Shown here: in pieces, positions 56,588-64,000 of the stretch
Numbering within the stretch: position 1 is the first letter of the stretch
Layout: the number at the start of each line of letters is the position of its first letter
Source of the DNA: an uncultured Paracoccaceae bacterium
Lineage (GTDB): Bacteria; Pseudomonadota; Alphaproteobacteria; Rhodobacterales; Rhodobacteraceae
Assembly (NCBI GenBank): GCA_947489325.1
Contig: CANLDA010000001.1
Coordinates: forward strand, 310,001-374,000
Length of the DNA stretch: 64,000 nt
Reading direction: 5' to 3'
The notes under the pieces: generated by a model
What the model was told of the DNA's origin: nothing
Seen by the model: the letters and a program-made list of their open reading frames with translations, nothing else
Database searches by the model: none
Translations under genes and position numbers: made by a program

Positions 56588-57772
56588 ATGCCAAAACTGA
56601 CCAAACGCGCGATTGATGCATTGCAACCGGATGCAAAGGATTTCTTTGTCTGGGATAGTCAGATTTCAGGGTTTGGCGTGCGCGTGATGCCCTCGGGGGC
56701 CAAGACCTATCAGGCACAATACCGCAAGAGCGGACGCACGCGGCGTGTGTCACTTGGTCGACACGGCAAGATCACCGTGGACGAAGCGCGCAAGTTGGCT
56801 AAGGATGTCATGGGTCAAGTCGCGATGGGTGATAACCCCGCAGAAGACATTGCGCAGTTGCGCCGCGCCCCAACAATCGCAGCCCTGTGTGATCGGTTCT
56901 TTAAGGAGCATGCGTTAGAGCGCTGTAAGCCAACCACGCAAAAGGAATACCGCCGGGCCTTAAATATCTTCATTAAACCCGCGATTGGTGGCTTTAAAAT
57001 CATTGATGTTGAACGCAAAGACATCGCCGCCCTGCACCATAAATATCGCCATATTCCCTACCAAGCGAACCGCACGCTGCAAGTGTTGTCCAAGATGTTT
57101 AACATGGCCGAGATTTGGGGCTTTCGCGCTGATGGTTCTAACCCCTGTCGACACGTACCCAAATATCGCGAACAAAAGCGCGAACGCTATCTGAGCCAAT
57201 ATGAGCTTCAGCAACTTGGCCAAACCTTGGCTACGGTCGAGCAAGACGGTTCAGAAAGCGCCTTTGTCGTTGCTGCCTTTCGTCTGCTTATTCTAACCGG
57301 ATGCCGCTTGAAGGAAATCCAAACTTTGCAATGGGCCTTTATAACGGATGCGGGAATGGAATTACCTGACACAAAAACTGGCGCACGGCGCATTCCCTTG
57401 CCAGCGGCGGCAAGGGCGGTCCTGTCTGCCCTGCCCCGCACATACGGCAACCCATACGTTATCGAAGGCAAGTTAGCAGACAGCCACATCACCGACCTAC
57501 AGCACCCATGGCGGCGTATCCGTGAACTAGCCGGAATACCGGATGTTCGCATTCACGACTTGCGCCATACCTATGCATCCAATGCGGTGTCGTCGGGAAT
57601 GCCCATTCAGATGGTTGGACGATTGCTGGGACACACACAAATTCAGACAACGATGCGGTATGCACATCTGGCCGATGATCCTGTTAGACGCGCGGCAGAA
57701 GAAAACGCAGCACGCCTAAACGCCCTTGTCGGAGTGCCACAGCCTGTACAGCCCTTACGTGTTGTTAGATAA
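56588..57772 (+). CDS. Tyrosine-type integrase (P4 integrase family)
   Basis: 394 residues. N-terminal DUF4102-type arm-binding domain: LTKRAIDALQPDAKDFFVWDSQISGFGVRV. Core-binding domain about 100-190. Catalytic domain: Arg in LTGCRLKEI, HDLRHTYASN with H-x-x-R, LLGHTQIQTT His, and the nucleophile in MRYAHL. ATG 56588 gives the family start. It marks the left end of the integrated element and catalyses its integration and excision, probably with the AlpA-like protein. Confidence 0.93.
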   Translation: MPKLTKRAIDALQPDAKDFFVWDSQISGFGVRVMPSGAKTYQAQYRKSGRTRRVSLGRHGKITVDEARKLAKDVMGQVAMGDNPAEDIAQLRRAPTIAALCDRFFKEHALERCKPTTQKEYRRALNIFIKPAIGGFKIIDVERKDIAALHHKYRHIPYQANRTLQVLSKMFNMAEIWGFRADGSNPCRHVPKYREQKRERYLSQYELQQLGQTLATVEQDGSESAFVVAAFRLLILTGCRLKEIQTLQWAFITDAGMELPDTKTGARRIPLPAAARAVLSALPRTYGNPYVIEGKLADSHITDLQHPWRRIRELAGIPDVRIHDLRHTYASNAVSSGMPIQMVGRLLGHTQIQTTMRYAHLADDPVRRAAEENAARLNALVGVPQPVQPLRVVR

Positions 57773-57803
57773 CGGAAAAACCGCCACCAAAACCCGCCTA
57801 TGT

Positions 57804-57847
57804 TACGTTACATATATAGGCGCGCCCTACGTTATATTATATATAGG
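57804..57847 (+). repeat. Two imperfect TACGTTA...ATATAGGC direct repeats
   Basis: TACGTTACATATATAGGC (57804-57821) is repeated as TACGTTATATTATATATAGGC (57827-57847 region), 24 bp later, in the short space after the integrase and before the unknown gene. Likely promoter or regulator-binding repeats; no function known. Confidence 0.55.
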
Positions 57848-57909
57848 CTTCATTGGCTGTTTGGACGCGATGCCGTACCGCCTGATACTAAGAATACGAG
57901 TAATAGATT

Positions 57910-58644
57910 ATGTCACAATTTTCCGCGCAAGAGATTAGTCAACTTTGGAAGCGCGGGTATTCAATGCAGAAGGCATGGCTGGCATTTGCGCATCCTGACC
58001 TAAAAACCCAGTGGAGAGCGGCACATAAAAGTTCTGCGGCACAAGCATTCAGCGACGGGGCTGAAACGGCAGCTCGCACCGAGCTTTCCGCAGTTGAAAA
58101 AATAACAATGGCACTTTCTGGCACGCAGAAAATCCTGAAAGAACGCGGGGAATTAGAAAAGCAACTGAAAGCAAACATCCTAAGTTACATTACAAAAGGC
58201 CATCTAATTGCGTTTGGATTTGAAGCCCCTAGAAAAGTGGTTTCTCCGGCCATAGAAATTTCACCTTCCTTTTGGAATGGAAAATGCGATTGGGCAAACA
58301 GCGGTCTTGAAGGCCAAAGCCTGCGGTTTGTAGAAATCCGTTTATTAACCCCAAAGTGGTGCAGAGAGATTTTGGAGCGCACAACAAACACTCCAAACCT
58401 AGATATCCGTTCAAGCGGCCGACCGTCGATAAAAGCAGATGTAGAAGCGGCGTTTCATACTCTTAACAAGCAAGGCAAGATTGACGTGTCGTTATCAGCC
58501 AAAGCCCACTTTGACATGGTTCGCACTCATATGAGAAACGCCGAGCCGGGCAAGTATCCCGAAACCTACCAACTTGGATATGAAGGAATACGCCGTCATT
58601 TTATGCCTCTTTTCAAAGAGTTATCCAAAAACAGCAAACAGTAA
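57910..58644 (+). CDS. Hypothetical protein in mobile element
   Basis: 244 residues, basic, soluble, with a heptad-like segment at about 65-95 (EKITMALSGTQKILKERGE). No named family recognised. The C-terminal part SSGRPSIKADVEAAFHTLN resembles a short helix-turn-helix-like stretch. Placed between integrase and AlpA-like gene, so an element regulator or accessory DNA-binding protein is plausible. Weak ribosome site at ATG 57910. Confidence 0.55.
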   Translation: MSQFSAQEISQLWKRGYSMQKAWLAFAHPDLKTQWRAAHKSSAAQAFSDGAETAARTELSAVEKITMALSGTQKILKERGELEKQLKANILSYITKGHLIAFGFEAPRKVVSPAIEISPSFWNGKCDWANSGLEGQSLRFVEIRLLTPKWCREILERTTNTPNLDIRSSGRPSIKADVEAAFHTLNKQGKIDVSLSAKAHFDMVRTHMRNAEPGKYPETYQLGYEGIRRHFMPLFKELSKNSKQ

Positions 58645-58678
58645 ATTGGCATCCTATTTACTGTTGTATTTACTGTTT
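58636..58678 (+). promoter_or_regulatory. Triple AAACAGTAAAT repeat, possible operator
   Basis: AAACAGTAAAT (58636-58646, covering the preceding stop codon), ATTTACTGTT (58656-58665) and ATTTACTGTTT (58668-58678): one inverted and two direct copies of an 11-bp unit, 12 bp between the last two. It lies 50 bp upstream of the AlpA-like gene and could bind its regulator. Confidence 0.6.
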
Positions 58679-58727
58679 TCGTTTTGAGCCAGAACAAACG
58701 CATCACATCGTAACAAGGAGCGAGAAG

Positions 58728-58976
58728 ATGCAAACACAGGTTCAGAACACCCCACCCAACCACGCCGCCCTCGATTATCTCGAAGGCTTCATCGGCGAAA
58801 CACTTGCGGCAGATTTCCTCTGCCAGAGTGTCCGCACATTGCAAAAATGGCGTGTCACAGGCTTTGGTCCAAAATTTTATAAATCCGGGCGCTCTATTCG
58901 CTATCGCCGCTGCGATTTGCTGGAATGGGCCGACACACGCCGCCGGGCAAGCACTTCCTGCACAGGGAACAACTGA
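58728..58976 (+). CDS. AlpA/MerR-like helix-turn-helix protein
   Basis: 82 residues. LAADFLCQSVRTLQKWRVTGFGPKFYKSGRSIRYRRCDLLEWADTRR is the excisionase/AlpA-type winged helix, which directs excision or transcription of integrated elements. AAGGAG precedes ATG 58728. The position next to the triple repeat and before the Rep gene is typical of P4-like and satellite control genes. Confidence 0.83.
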   Translation: MQTQVQNTPPNHAALDYLEGFIGETLAADFLCQSVRTLQKWRVTGFGPKFYKSGRSIRYRRCDLLEWADTRRRASTSCTGNN

Positions 58977-59099
58977 GTTTTGCCCGTACGGGCTTGGCAG
59001 CACCGTGCGGGATTTTGGGGCCGGATGGCTTCATGGGGCGCGGGGTCAAATGGTATTCCGCGCCCATTCTTACACCTCAACATTTAGCAAGGACACATC

Positions 59100-59321
59100 A
59101 TGTCAAACACTCCTGCCCATAAGATCAAATTGGGCCTCACCACAGCAACAATCTGGAACAATAACGGGTCTTATTCCGTTGATATTACACGTTCTTATAA
59201 GAACGGAGATGGTGACTGGAAAAACACCTCAAGCCTGTTTCACGCTGACCTTCTGAACGTCGCCAAATGCGCGGAACGTGCTGAAATATGGATCACACGA
59301 CAACTGACCACCCAGCGATAA
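59100..59321 (+). CDS. Small hypothetical protein
   Basis: 73 residues, no recognised family: VDITRSYKNGDGDWKNTSSLFHADLLNVAKCAERAEIWI. The NGDGDWKNTSSL segment recalls short ICE/Rep-associated proteins I cannot name. AAGGA stands 9 nt before ATG 59100. A perfect hairpin follows its stop, so it probably ends its own transcript. Confidence 0.55.
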   Translation: MSNTPAHKIKLGLTTATIWNNNGSYSVDITRSYKNGDGDWKNTSSLFHADLLNVAKCAERAEIWITRQLTTQR

Positions 59322-59327
59322 CAGCCA

Positions 59328-59345
59328 AGCCGGGCACCAGCCCGG
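59328..59345 (+). terminator. Perfect GC hairpin after small hypothetical gene
   Basis: GCCGGGC-ACCA-GCCCGGC, 7-bp stem and 4-nt loop, 7 nt after the stop codon. It lacks a T run, so it is a hairpin whose terminator role is assumed. Confidence 0.5.
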
Positions 59346-59417
59346 CCCCAAAACACAAGCTGCCCCGCCGGGGGCGTTAAGTCCGGCACACTTTCCCTCT
59401 TTTACAGTCAAACCACC

Positions 59418-59461
59418 TTCCGAGACACCTCGGAACAAAGGGGGGTCTTGTAACACCCCCC
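59418..59461 (+). other. Twin hairpins upstream of Rep gene, candidate origin
   Basis: TTCCGAG-ACAC-CTCGGAA (59418-59435) and GGGGGGT-CTTGTAAC-ACCCCCC (59440-59461) are two adjacent perfect 7-bp hairpins with only 4 nt between them, ending 31 nt before the Rep start. Rolling-circle-type initiators nick at such cruciforms, so this is a candidate double-strand origin; the nick site is not identified. Confidence 0.5.
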
Positions 59462-59492
59462 TCCACGAATACGAAAGCGAAGGACAGCGTAG

Positions 59493-60641
59493 ATGGACGC
59501 AGTTATCCTCCATTCTGGATTTGATGGGTTGAAGTTCACGCTGCAAAGCGAGATTTCCGCAGAGTTGCGCAAAGCACTGGCCTCTGCCAAAGCGCACGCA
59601 AAAGAAACCCACGGCGAATGCGTGTTGGAATTGGGCGCAGTCACCCTGAATGTCACCAACAAGGGCGCGCGGGGCTTTACCGCCCATACAGGCGACCACG
59701 GCGCCGTTTGGCTATTCCAAGACCCACAGGACCGCATCCTCAACAATCCCGGCATAACTGTGGATTTCCGCGCCTTTGGATTGGCAACTGGTGGCCTTGC
59801 CGGGGCTGAACAGCATTTCCGCGACTGCATGGAGGCCTTTGGGATCAAATACGCAGAAACTCAGCTACGTGTTGCCCGCGCTGACTTTGCCGTTGATATT
59901 CTGGCCCCATGGTTTGAGCCTGACCGAGAGGCGCTTGTGGTGCCCCCCGGCACTAAGATCACGGAATACACGGGCGTTGATGAAACCGCGACAATAGCCA
60001 GTGGCGCGCGCGTTGTTGGCCTGCGCGCCGGAGCCATCGCCAACCGCCAGCTCGCAATTTATGACAAACGAACCGAGGTCATTCAGACCAACAAAATGGG
60101 CTGGCTCACGATTTGGAACGCAGCCCTTGCGGCGATTGGCAAACCCGCTCTTGACCTAAACGACCGCGATGCCAGCCAAGTTTGGCGCTTTGAAATGCGC
60201 CTTGGGTCTAAACAACTGCGCAATCGATTTGAGATGCGCAACTGGCAAAACGTGCATGATATCATCGGAGACGCCTTCACAGACTCGCTCAACCGCATTC
60301 GCTACACGTTACCCACCACCGACACAAACCGCGCGCGCTGGCCCGTGCATGGCATTTGGCGACAGTTTGAGGATGTGGTCGGCAATGACCTGCACCACAA
60401 CTGCGCAGGCGTCTTGCCCAGCGATGTGATAGAGGCCAACCGCACCGCCAAAATGCGTGAACTTGATGCACAGCTTTGCGGGCTACTCATCACCCGTGCG
60501 GCGTTATCCGATGTGAAAACCCACGACCTTCAAGACTTCATTGAAACCCACGCCGATGCGCTATGGAGACAAATCACCGAACACCCCACCCCCACCGCAG
60601 AACGCCTTGCCAAAGCAAAGGCGAGGTATCGGTGGACGTGA
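59493..60641 (+). CDS. Rep_trans-family replication initiation protein
   Basis: 382 residues, soluble. The stretches RVARADFAVDI, RQLAIYDKRTE and VWRFEMRLG follow the Rep_trans pattern (acidic metal site and catalytic-region YDK), as in initiators that nick one strand at an origin. GAAGGA lies 9 nt before ATG 59493. It is located after a hairpin cluster and before the defence pair, implying that the excised element can replicate as a circle. Family call is by pattern, not by search. Confidence 0.75.
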   Translation: MDAVILHSGFDGLKFTLQSEISAELRKALASAKAHAKETHGECVLELGAVTLNVTNKGARGFTAHTGDHGAVWLFQDPQDRILNNPGITVDFRAFGLATGGLAGAEQHFRDCMEAFGIKYAETQLRVARADFAVDILAPWFEPDREALVVPPGTKITEYTGVDETATIASGARVVGLRAGAIANRQLAIYDKRTEVIQTNKMGWLTIWNAALAAIGKPALDLNDRDASQVWRFEMRLGSKQLRNRFEMRNWQNVHDIIGDAFTDSLNRIRYTLPTTDTNRARWPVHGIWRQFEDVVGNDLHHNCAGVLPSDVIEANRTAKMRELDAQLCGLLITRAALSDVKTHDLQDFIETHADALWRQITEHPTPTAERLAKAKARYRWT

Positions 60642-60875
60642 GTTTGGAGCCGCCAATATATTTGGCTGCAATGCGCAGATAGTGTACTTTGCAGAGTTTC
60701 GGGGTCGGCCCTTAGCTGCCTTTCGCCAGACAGTCGAAATGCTGCGGTCGCAGTCCGCATTGCGGCCATTCGCTGCAAGTACTAAATCAGCGTTTGTGCA
60801 ATATCGCCGCATTTCCGGCAATCTTCAGATAGACGATCTCGCCTAGTACGCAGGACGACTACAGGTACACCTCAT
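60642..60875. other. Intergenic region between Rep and HamB genes
   Basis: About 234 bp with no supported gene. Stretches such as GCCCTTAGCTGCC and GCGGTCGCAGTCC read as decayed coding sequence in either strand, but no frame is convincing. Confidence 0.4.
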
Positions 60876-63320
60876 TTAATCGATGAATTCGTGTCGTATT
60901 CCCATGTGAAGCGCGGCCTCAAAAACTAAAATCTCGTTTTCTCCCTCGTCCCTCATCTTTCCGATGAGCTCTGGCTGCAAAGTGATAGCGTCATTCCCTT
61001 CAGCCTCCTCAACAAAAGTGCTGTAACTGTCGATGAGACGCCCGGCCAAGGCGGAGTTGAAGCCATTGTTGAGGAGGCGGATTTTCTCAACGCTCGTAGT
61101 TCCGTACTTAATTTCTAGGTATAGTCGCTCGGGAATTTTCCCCAAGTCGTTCAATACCTCAACGAATTTTAGTATATGGTTGTCGACGATGTCTTGTTCT
61201 TCCTTAATTCGGACAATCGCCAAGTTTATCCTCTGTGAATGCGATTTCTCACTTATTCGGACCCAACTTTCTCTGTGAGAACCTTCTCGCGCGATTTCAC
61301 CCCATCTACCGACGTAAACCTCTTCGACGGCGGACTCCTCCCAGTACCGCAGAAAGCTCGCAATCATCTCAGAGAACGAAGCATTGTTAATGCGCCAATC
61401 TATCAACATGGCATAGAATTTTCGGGCGTTTTCTTCTTCTAAACGTCGAACGACATCGAACGTCCTGTGTTCCTTAAAAAAGGGAACAAATACAGTCGAA
61501 ATCAATTCGAGAATTAGATTGGATGTCACCAATGGTACTACGAAACCATTCAAAACCTCCTGCATTGCAACTTCATGTTGCAAGACATCGATTTCTGAAA
61601 TGTTGTTAAGTAGGCAGGCCCTCCCAACTTCGGTTGATGGAAGCCTTACGTCGTGGCCTGTGATGCCCGGAGAAACCGCTTCGAGGAATTCGTCGGCTTC
61701 TCTCTTTTCGTCAATATCGTCTTCATCGATAACCTTCGCATCTAGCAGGACGTTTTCCGGCGGTTCCTTCAGTTTGGCATCGACCTTTGTAACTCCTCGC
61801 AAAAATTCCTCGACGTTAGCATTCGCCGCTGAAAATTTGTCCGAATTAAAGACAACCACTTCTGGCTCCAAGAGTTTCAGGTCGCCATTTTCAACATCGA
61901 AAATTTCGCTGAATCGACATATTCTCCCTACCAGATTTCTAAATTGAGGCTGCGTCAAATTTCGCAAACCCTTTTTTGTTTCCAAGAGGAATATCTTCTC
62001 AGCGGGTATATTAACGCCTTCGAGTAAGGTCGAATTGCATATGATGTAGCGTATGCAATCGATTTCGGAGAACGCTCTCTCCGCATATAGCCTTACAATA
62101 TCTGGAACTGCGCCATGATGATATAAAACGCCTTTTCTCAGCGCTTCAACCAACAGGTATTCAGAGTGCAGAAATTCAGCGATGTTCCTGCATACTCGCT
62201 CAAGCGCAGGGGACTCGACTGGAGGAAGGAGTGGGATGAAACTTCGTGCGAAAAGTTCAATTCTCTTTGGTAAGTTGAAAAAAATGATGTTTTTGCGAGC
62301 CGATTTTTCGATGATAAAGGCCTCTTCAGTTTGAGCGCCCAAGTCTGTTCTTTCCCAGTATCTGTCGAAGTACTGGTCATAGGTTTTCAGCTTGTCATTT
62401 CGAAAGTCAGCAATTGAGTATCGCTCCGATTTCAGGTTCTCTCGGACTCTATAACTCGTTGGCGTCATTTCAGTGTAGCGGGGTCGTATATTTTCCTCAT
62501 TGGCTAGGAACGGCGTGAGGAACTTTATCGCAGAGTTCGGGTTTTTTTGTTTTTGTAGGATTACGACCTTCGCAAGTAGAAGCTCCCGCTGCCCGTCTCC
62601 AAGGAGGTTGTGAGCTTCATCAATAAAAACTGTGTCAAAGCGGAACTTGGGGTGTTCCGTGAAGAACCTCAACAACCTCTCCTGTGTCAAAACTGCTATT
62701 ATCCGCGAGTCTCCGCCGTGATACATTTCCGCATGTGTGATAACTCGCCGGGTGCCTTCAGGTGGCATCTCACTTAGAAGGCGTTGCTTTGTCTGGGCAA
62801 GCAGAGCCTTCGTAGGTACTACCACACAAATACTTTGGTCTTGGTTGCGGTTGCTGAATTTAGAGATCAGTTCCGACTTTCCGTATGAAGTCGGAGCAAC
62901 TATCAGAACATCTTTACCATCATTCTCCCTGAAAAACGTTCCGAGCTCAATTTGTTGTTCTGTAAAGACGATGCCGTCAATTTCGTATTGGCTCATCAGC
63001 GCGCTAAAATAGTTGGGAAAAAAATGTTCTGCGCCTTCGTCCAGCAAGCCTTCTGTTGATGCGTTCTGAACGATTGGCATGAAGCCTTTCGACAATGACA
63101 CGTCATACAAGGGTTTGAAGTCTAAGGTGTGATTGGAGTACATTACGATGATCCTGTACCCCAGCAACACTGAGTGTTCCTCTGGCTCATTGAGCAGCAT
63201 CACAGCAATAGCAAGTAGTGCCGTTTTCTCTTCGTTGGAGAGCTCCTGTCTATCCATGAGCTTTTGGTACAAATGAAAGAAATCGGAATTTCGGATGGTT
63301 CTTAGAGGAAATCTGGCCAT
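60876..63320 (-). CDS. hamB: Hachiman/AbpB-type helicase HamB
   Basis: 814 residues, Ski2-like superfamily 2 helicase. N-terminal ~115 residues are a cap; Walker A is APTSYGKSE (142-150), Walker B/DEAH is FIDEAHNLL near 233, motif III-like FLTPFLAN, motif V-like CNSTLLEGVNIPAEKIF, and QFRNLVGRICRF as motif VI. The ~300-residue C-terminal part is helical. It is 1 nt downstream of HamA. In Hachiman the helicase holds the HamA nuclease inactive until phage DNA ends or single-stranded DNA are sensed. Confidence 0.87.
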   Translation of the reverse strand: MARFPLRTIRNSDFFHLYQKLMDRQELSNEEKTALLAIAVMLLNEPEEHSVLLGYRIIVMYSNHTLDFKPLYDVSLSKGFMPIVQNASTEGLLDEGAEHFFPNYFSALMSQYEIDGIVFTEQQIELGTFFRENDGKDVLIVAPTSYGKSELISKFSNRNQDQSICVVVPTKALLAQTKQRLLSEMPPEGTRRVITHAEMYHGGDSRIIAVLTQERLLRFFTEHPKFRFDTVFIDEAHNLLGDGQRELLLAKVVILQKQKNPNSAIKFLTPFLANEENIRPRYTEMTPTSYRVRENLKSERYSIADFRNDKLKTYDQYFDRYWERTDLGAQTEEAFIIEKSARKNIIFFNLPKRIELFARSFIPLLPPVESPALERVCRNIAEFLHSEYLLVEALRKGVLYHHGAVPDIVRLYAERAFSEIDCIRYIICNSTLLEGVNIPAEKIFLLETKKGLRNLTQPQFRNLVGRICRFSEIFDVENGDLKLLEPEVVVFNSDKFSAANANVEEFLRGVTKVDAKLKEPPENVLLDAKVIDEDDIDEKREADEFLEAVSPGITGHDVRLPSTEVGRACLLNNISEIDVLQHEVAMQEVLNGFVVPLVTSNLILELISTVFVPFFKEHRTFDVVRRLEEENARKFYAMLIDWRINNASFSEMIASFLRYWEESAVEEVYVGRWGEIAREGSHRESWVRISEKSHSQRINLAIVRIKEEQDIVDNHILKFVEVLNDLGKIPERLYLEIKYGTTSVEKIRLLNNGFNSALAGRLIDSYSTFVEEAEGNDAITLQPELIGKMRDEGENEILVFEAALHMGIRHEFID

Positions 63321-63321
63321 T

Positions 63322-64000
63322 CTACGTTTCGTGCCTCAAAAAATTTTCTACGGCTTGGAACGTGTTTTTCTGGATTGATAGAGAAATTAATTTCGCAAAT
63401 TCGTTCGTGCCTAAATGATGTGAGTGGCTTGTCTTGAAATCGTCAATCGAGGCGGTTTCTTTTCCTCCAGAATAACAGACTGCCACTAACAATGCATTGA
63501 AGTCTTCGCTGCAATTGGAATTTGAAAACGCCCCTTCGGCATAGTCTTCGAGCAACGATTCGATCTTGTTTTTTAGACTACCAGAAGTCATCGCTACAGA
63601 TGCGCCGTTAATCGCGTTCATCCAAAGTGTTTCTCTGGTGTCGTTTAAGTTTTCCACCAATCCGTTTTTCGCTGTGGAAAGCAAGCTGCCTAGTTTTTGC
63701 GCACAGGTTTGAGTCGTAACATTTCCAGACTTTACTTCTGCAAACCACAGCTCGTTTGACTCGTTGTTCATCAAGACAAGGTCGAACCCTTTTTTGATTG
63801 ACCCTTCTTCTAGATTGAAGTTCGGAGATACTGGCTCATAAGCGCTAAAATAATGAACAAACAGGATATGAGTTAAGAGCTCGCCAATCATGCCCTTTTT
63901 CGTTTTGGCGGTTTTTGTATCGTATCGATTTAAGAATGAAGTCAGCGTACGTTTGTAGGAGTATATAGCGCTCGCTTTCTTGGCTCTCGCTACGCCGTGG
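63322..64000 (-). CDS. hamA: HamA-like DUF1837 nuclease, partial at right edge
   Basis: The frame stays open from the stop at 63322 to base 64000, so the N-terminus lies outside; about 225 residues are visible. MIGELLTHILFVHYFSAYEP, then KKGFDLVLMNNESNELWFAEVKSGN with the GFD acid and E-x-K of a PD-(D/E)XK-like nuclease, match DUF1837 (HamA/AbpA). The helicase begins 1 nt after its stop. This pair is a Hachiman or AbpAB antiphage system; start and full length cannot be given from this window. Confidence 0.78.
   Translation of the reverse strand, partial: HGVARAKKASAIYSYKRTLTSFLNRYDTKTAKTKKGMIGELLTHILFVHYFSAYEPVSPNFNLEEGSIKKGFDLVLMNNESNELWFAEVKSGNVTTQTCAQKLGSLLSTAKNGLVENLNDTRETLWMNAINGASVAMTSGSLKNKIESLLEDYAEGAFSNSNCSEDFNALLVAVCYSGGKETASIDDFKTSHSHHLGTNEFAKLISLSIQKNTFQAVENFLRHET

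Larger units (their letters stand above)
56464..64000 (+). mobile_element. Integrated element with Rep and Hachiman cargo (right end beyond window)
   Basis: From the integrase onward gene types change to integrase, AlpA-like regulator, Rep_trans-like initiator and a defence pair, separated by operator-like repeats. No tRNA is seen at the left flank, so the attachment site is not identified. There are no conjugation or phage structural genes in the visible part, so it resembles an integrative mobilisable element or phage satellite. The exact left end is uncertain by some hundreds of bases. Confidence 0.7.

Noticed and set aside
60541-60846. Frame bridging the Rep end and the spacer
   Set aside because: Starts inside rep in another frame and shows no motif; the spacer is more likely decayed sequence.

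Overview
The window looks like the chromosome of a marine alphaproteobacterium of the roseobacter group (Rhodobacterales). The case rests on gene content and order: polA, mutL-rmuC, sitABCD-type metal uptake, a tandem-domain aldehyde dehydrogenase beside deoC, purH-lspA, DUF3035 lipoprotein, aroC and thiBPQ, at moderate GC. This taxonomic call is inference from family recognition; no search was run.

Left part (1-38.6 kb) is mostly housekeeping: partial polA; a two-gene saccharopine (lysine) operon; mutL-rmuC; a 5-oxoprolinase; an operator-controlled Mn-type transporter sitABCD; deoC with an ALDH16-like dehydrogenase; two M16 peptidase homologues; DUF3035 lipoprotein; lspA-purH-heparinase-like; rsmB; thiBPQ under a TPP riboswitch; aroC with an HD hydrolase and an EamA exporter. 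Embedded at 8.2-10.4 kb is the most novel-looking piece: a 63-residue peptide gene ending in (GAVKPA)n repeats, directly followed by a protein with a HEXXH motif and the arginine/histidine signature of the peptide-modifying HExxH family. It is divergent from an ATP-grasp protein. I read this as a candidate ribosomally made, post-translationally modified peptide (RiPP) cassette.

Middle part (38.6-54.5 kb) is an envelope-glycan island. An oxidoreductase, a NeuB-SAF-cupin fusion, a HAD phosphatase and a CMP-sugar synthetase form a tight operon for an unusual nonulosonic (sialic-like) acid, divergent from an amidohydrolase. It is followed by an NRPS-like adenylation-carrier-hydrolase protein, an ArnT-like lipid-modification set (GT2, LAB_N protein, GT39), two sulfotransferases, two more glycosyltransferases and a RPHPNE-motif surface carbohydrate protein.

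Right part (54.7-64 kb) starts with two AT-richer orphan genes and then enters an integrated mobile element: tyrosine integrase, unknown protein, AlpA-like regulator, small protein and a Rep_trans-like initiator preceded by a cluster of perfect hairpins that could be its replication origin. Its cargo is a Hachiman/AbpAB-type antiphage pair (HamB helicase; HamA nuclease cut by the window edge). The right end of the element lies outside the window. I saw no rRNA, tRNA or CRISPR array.
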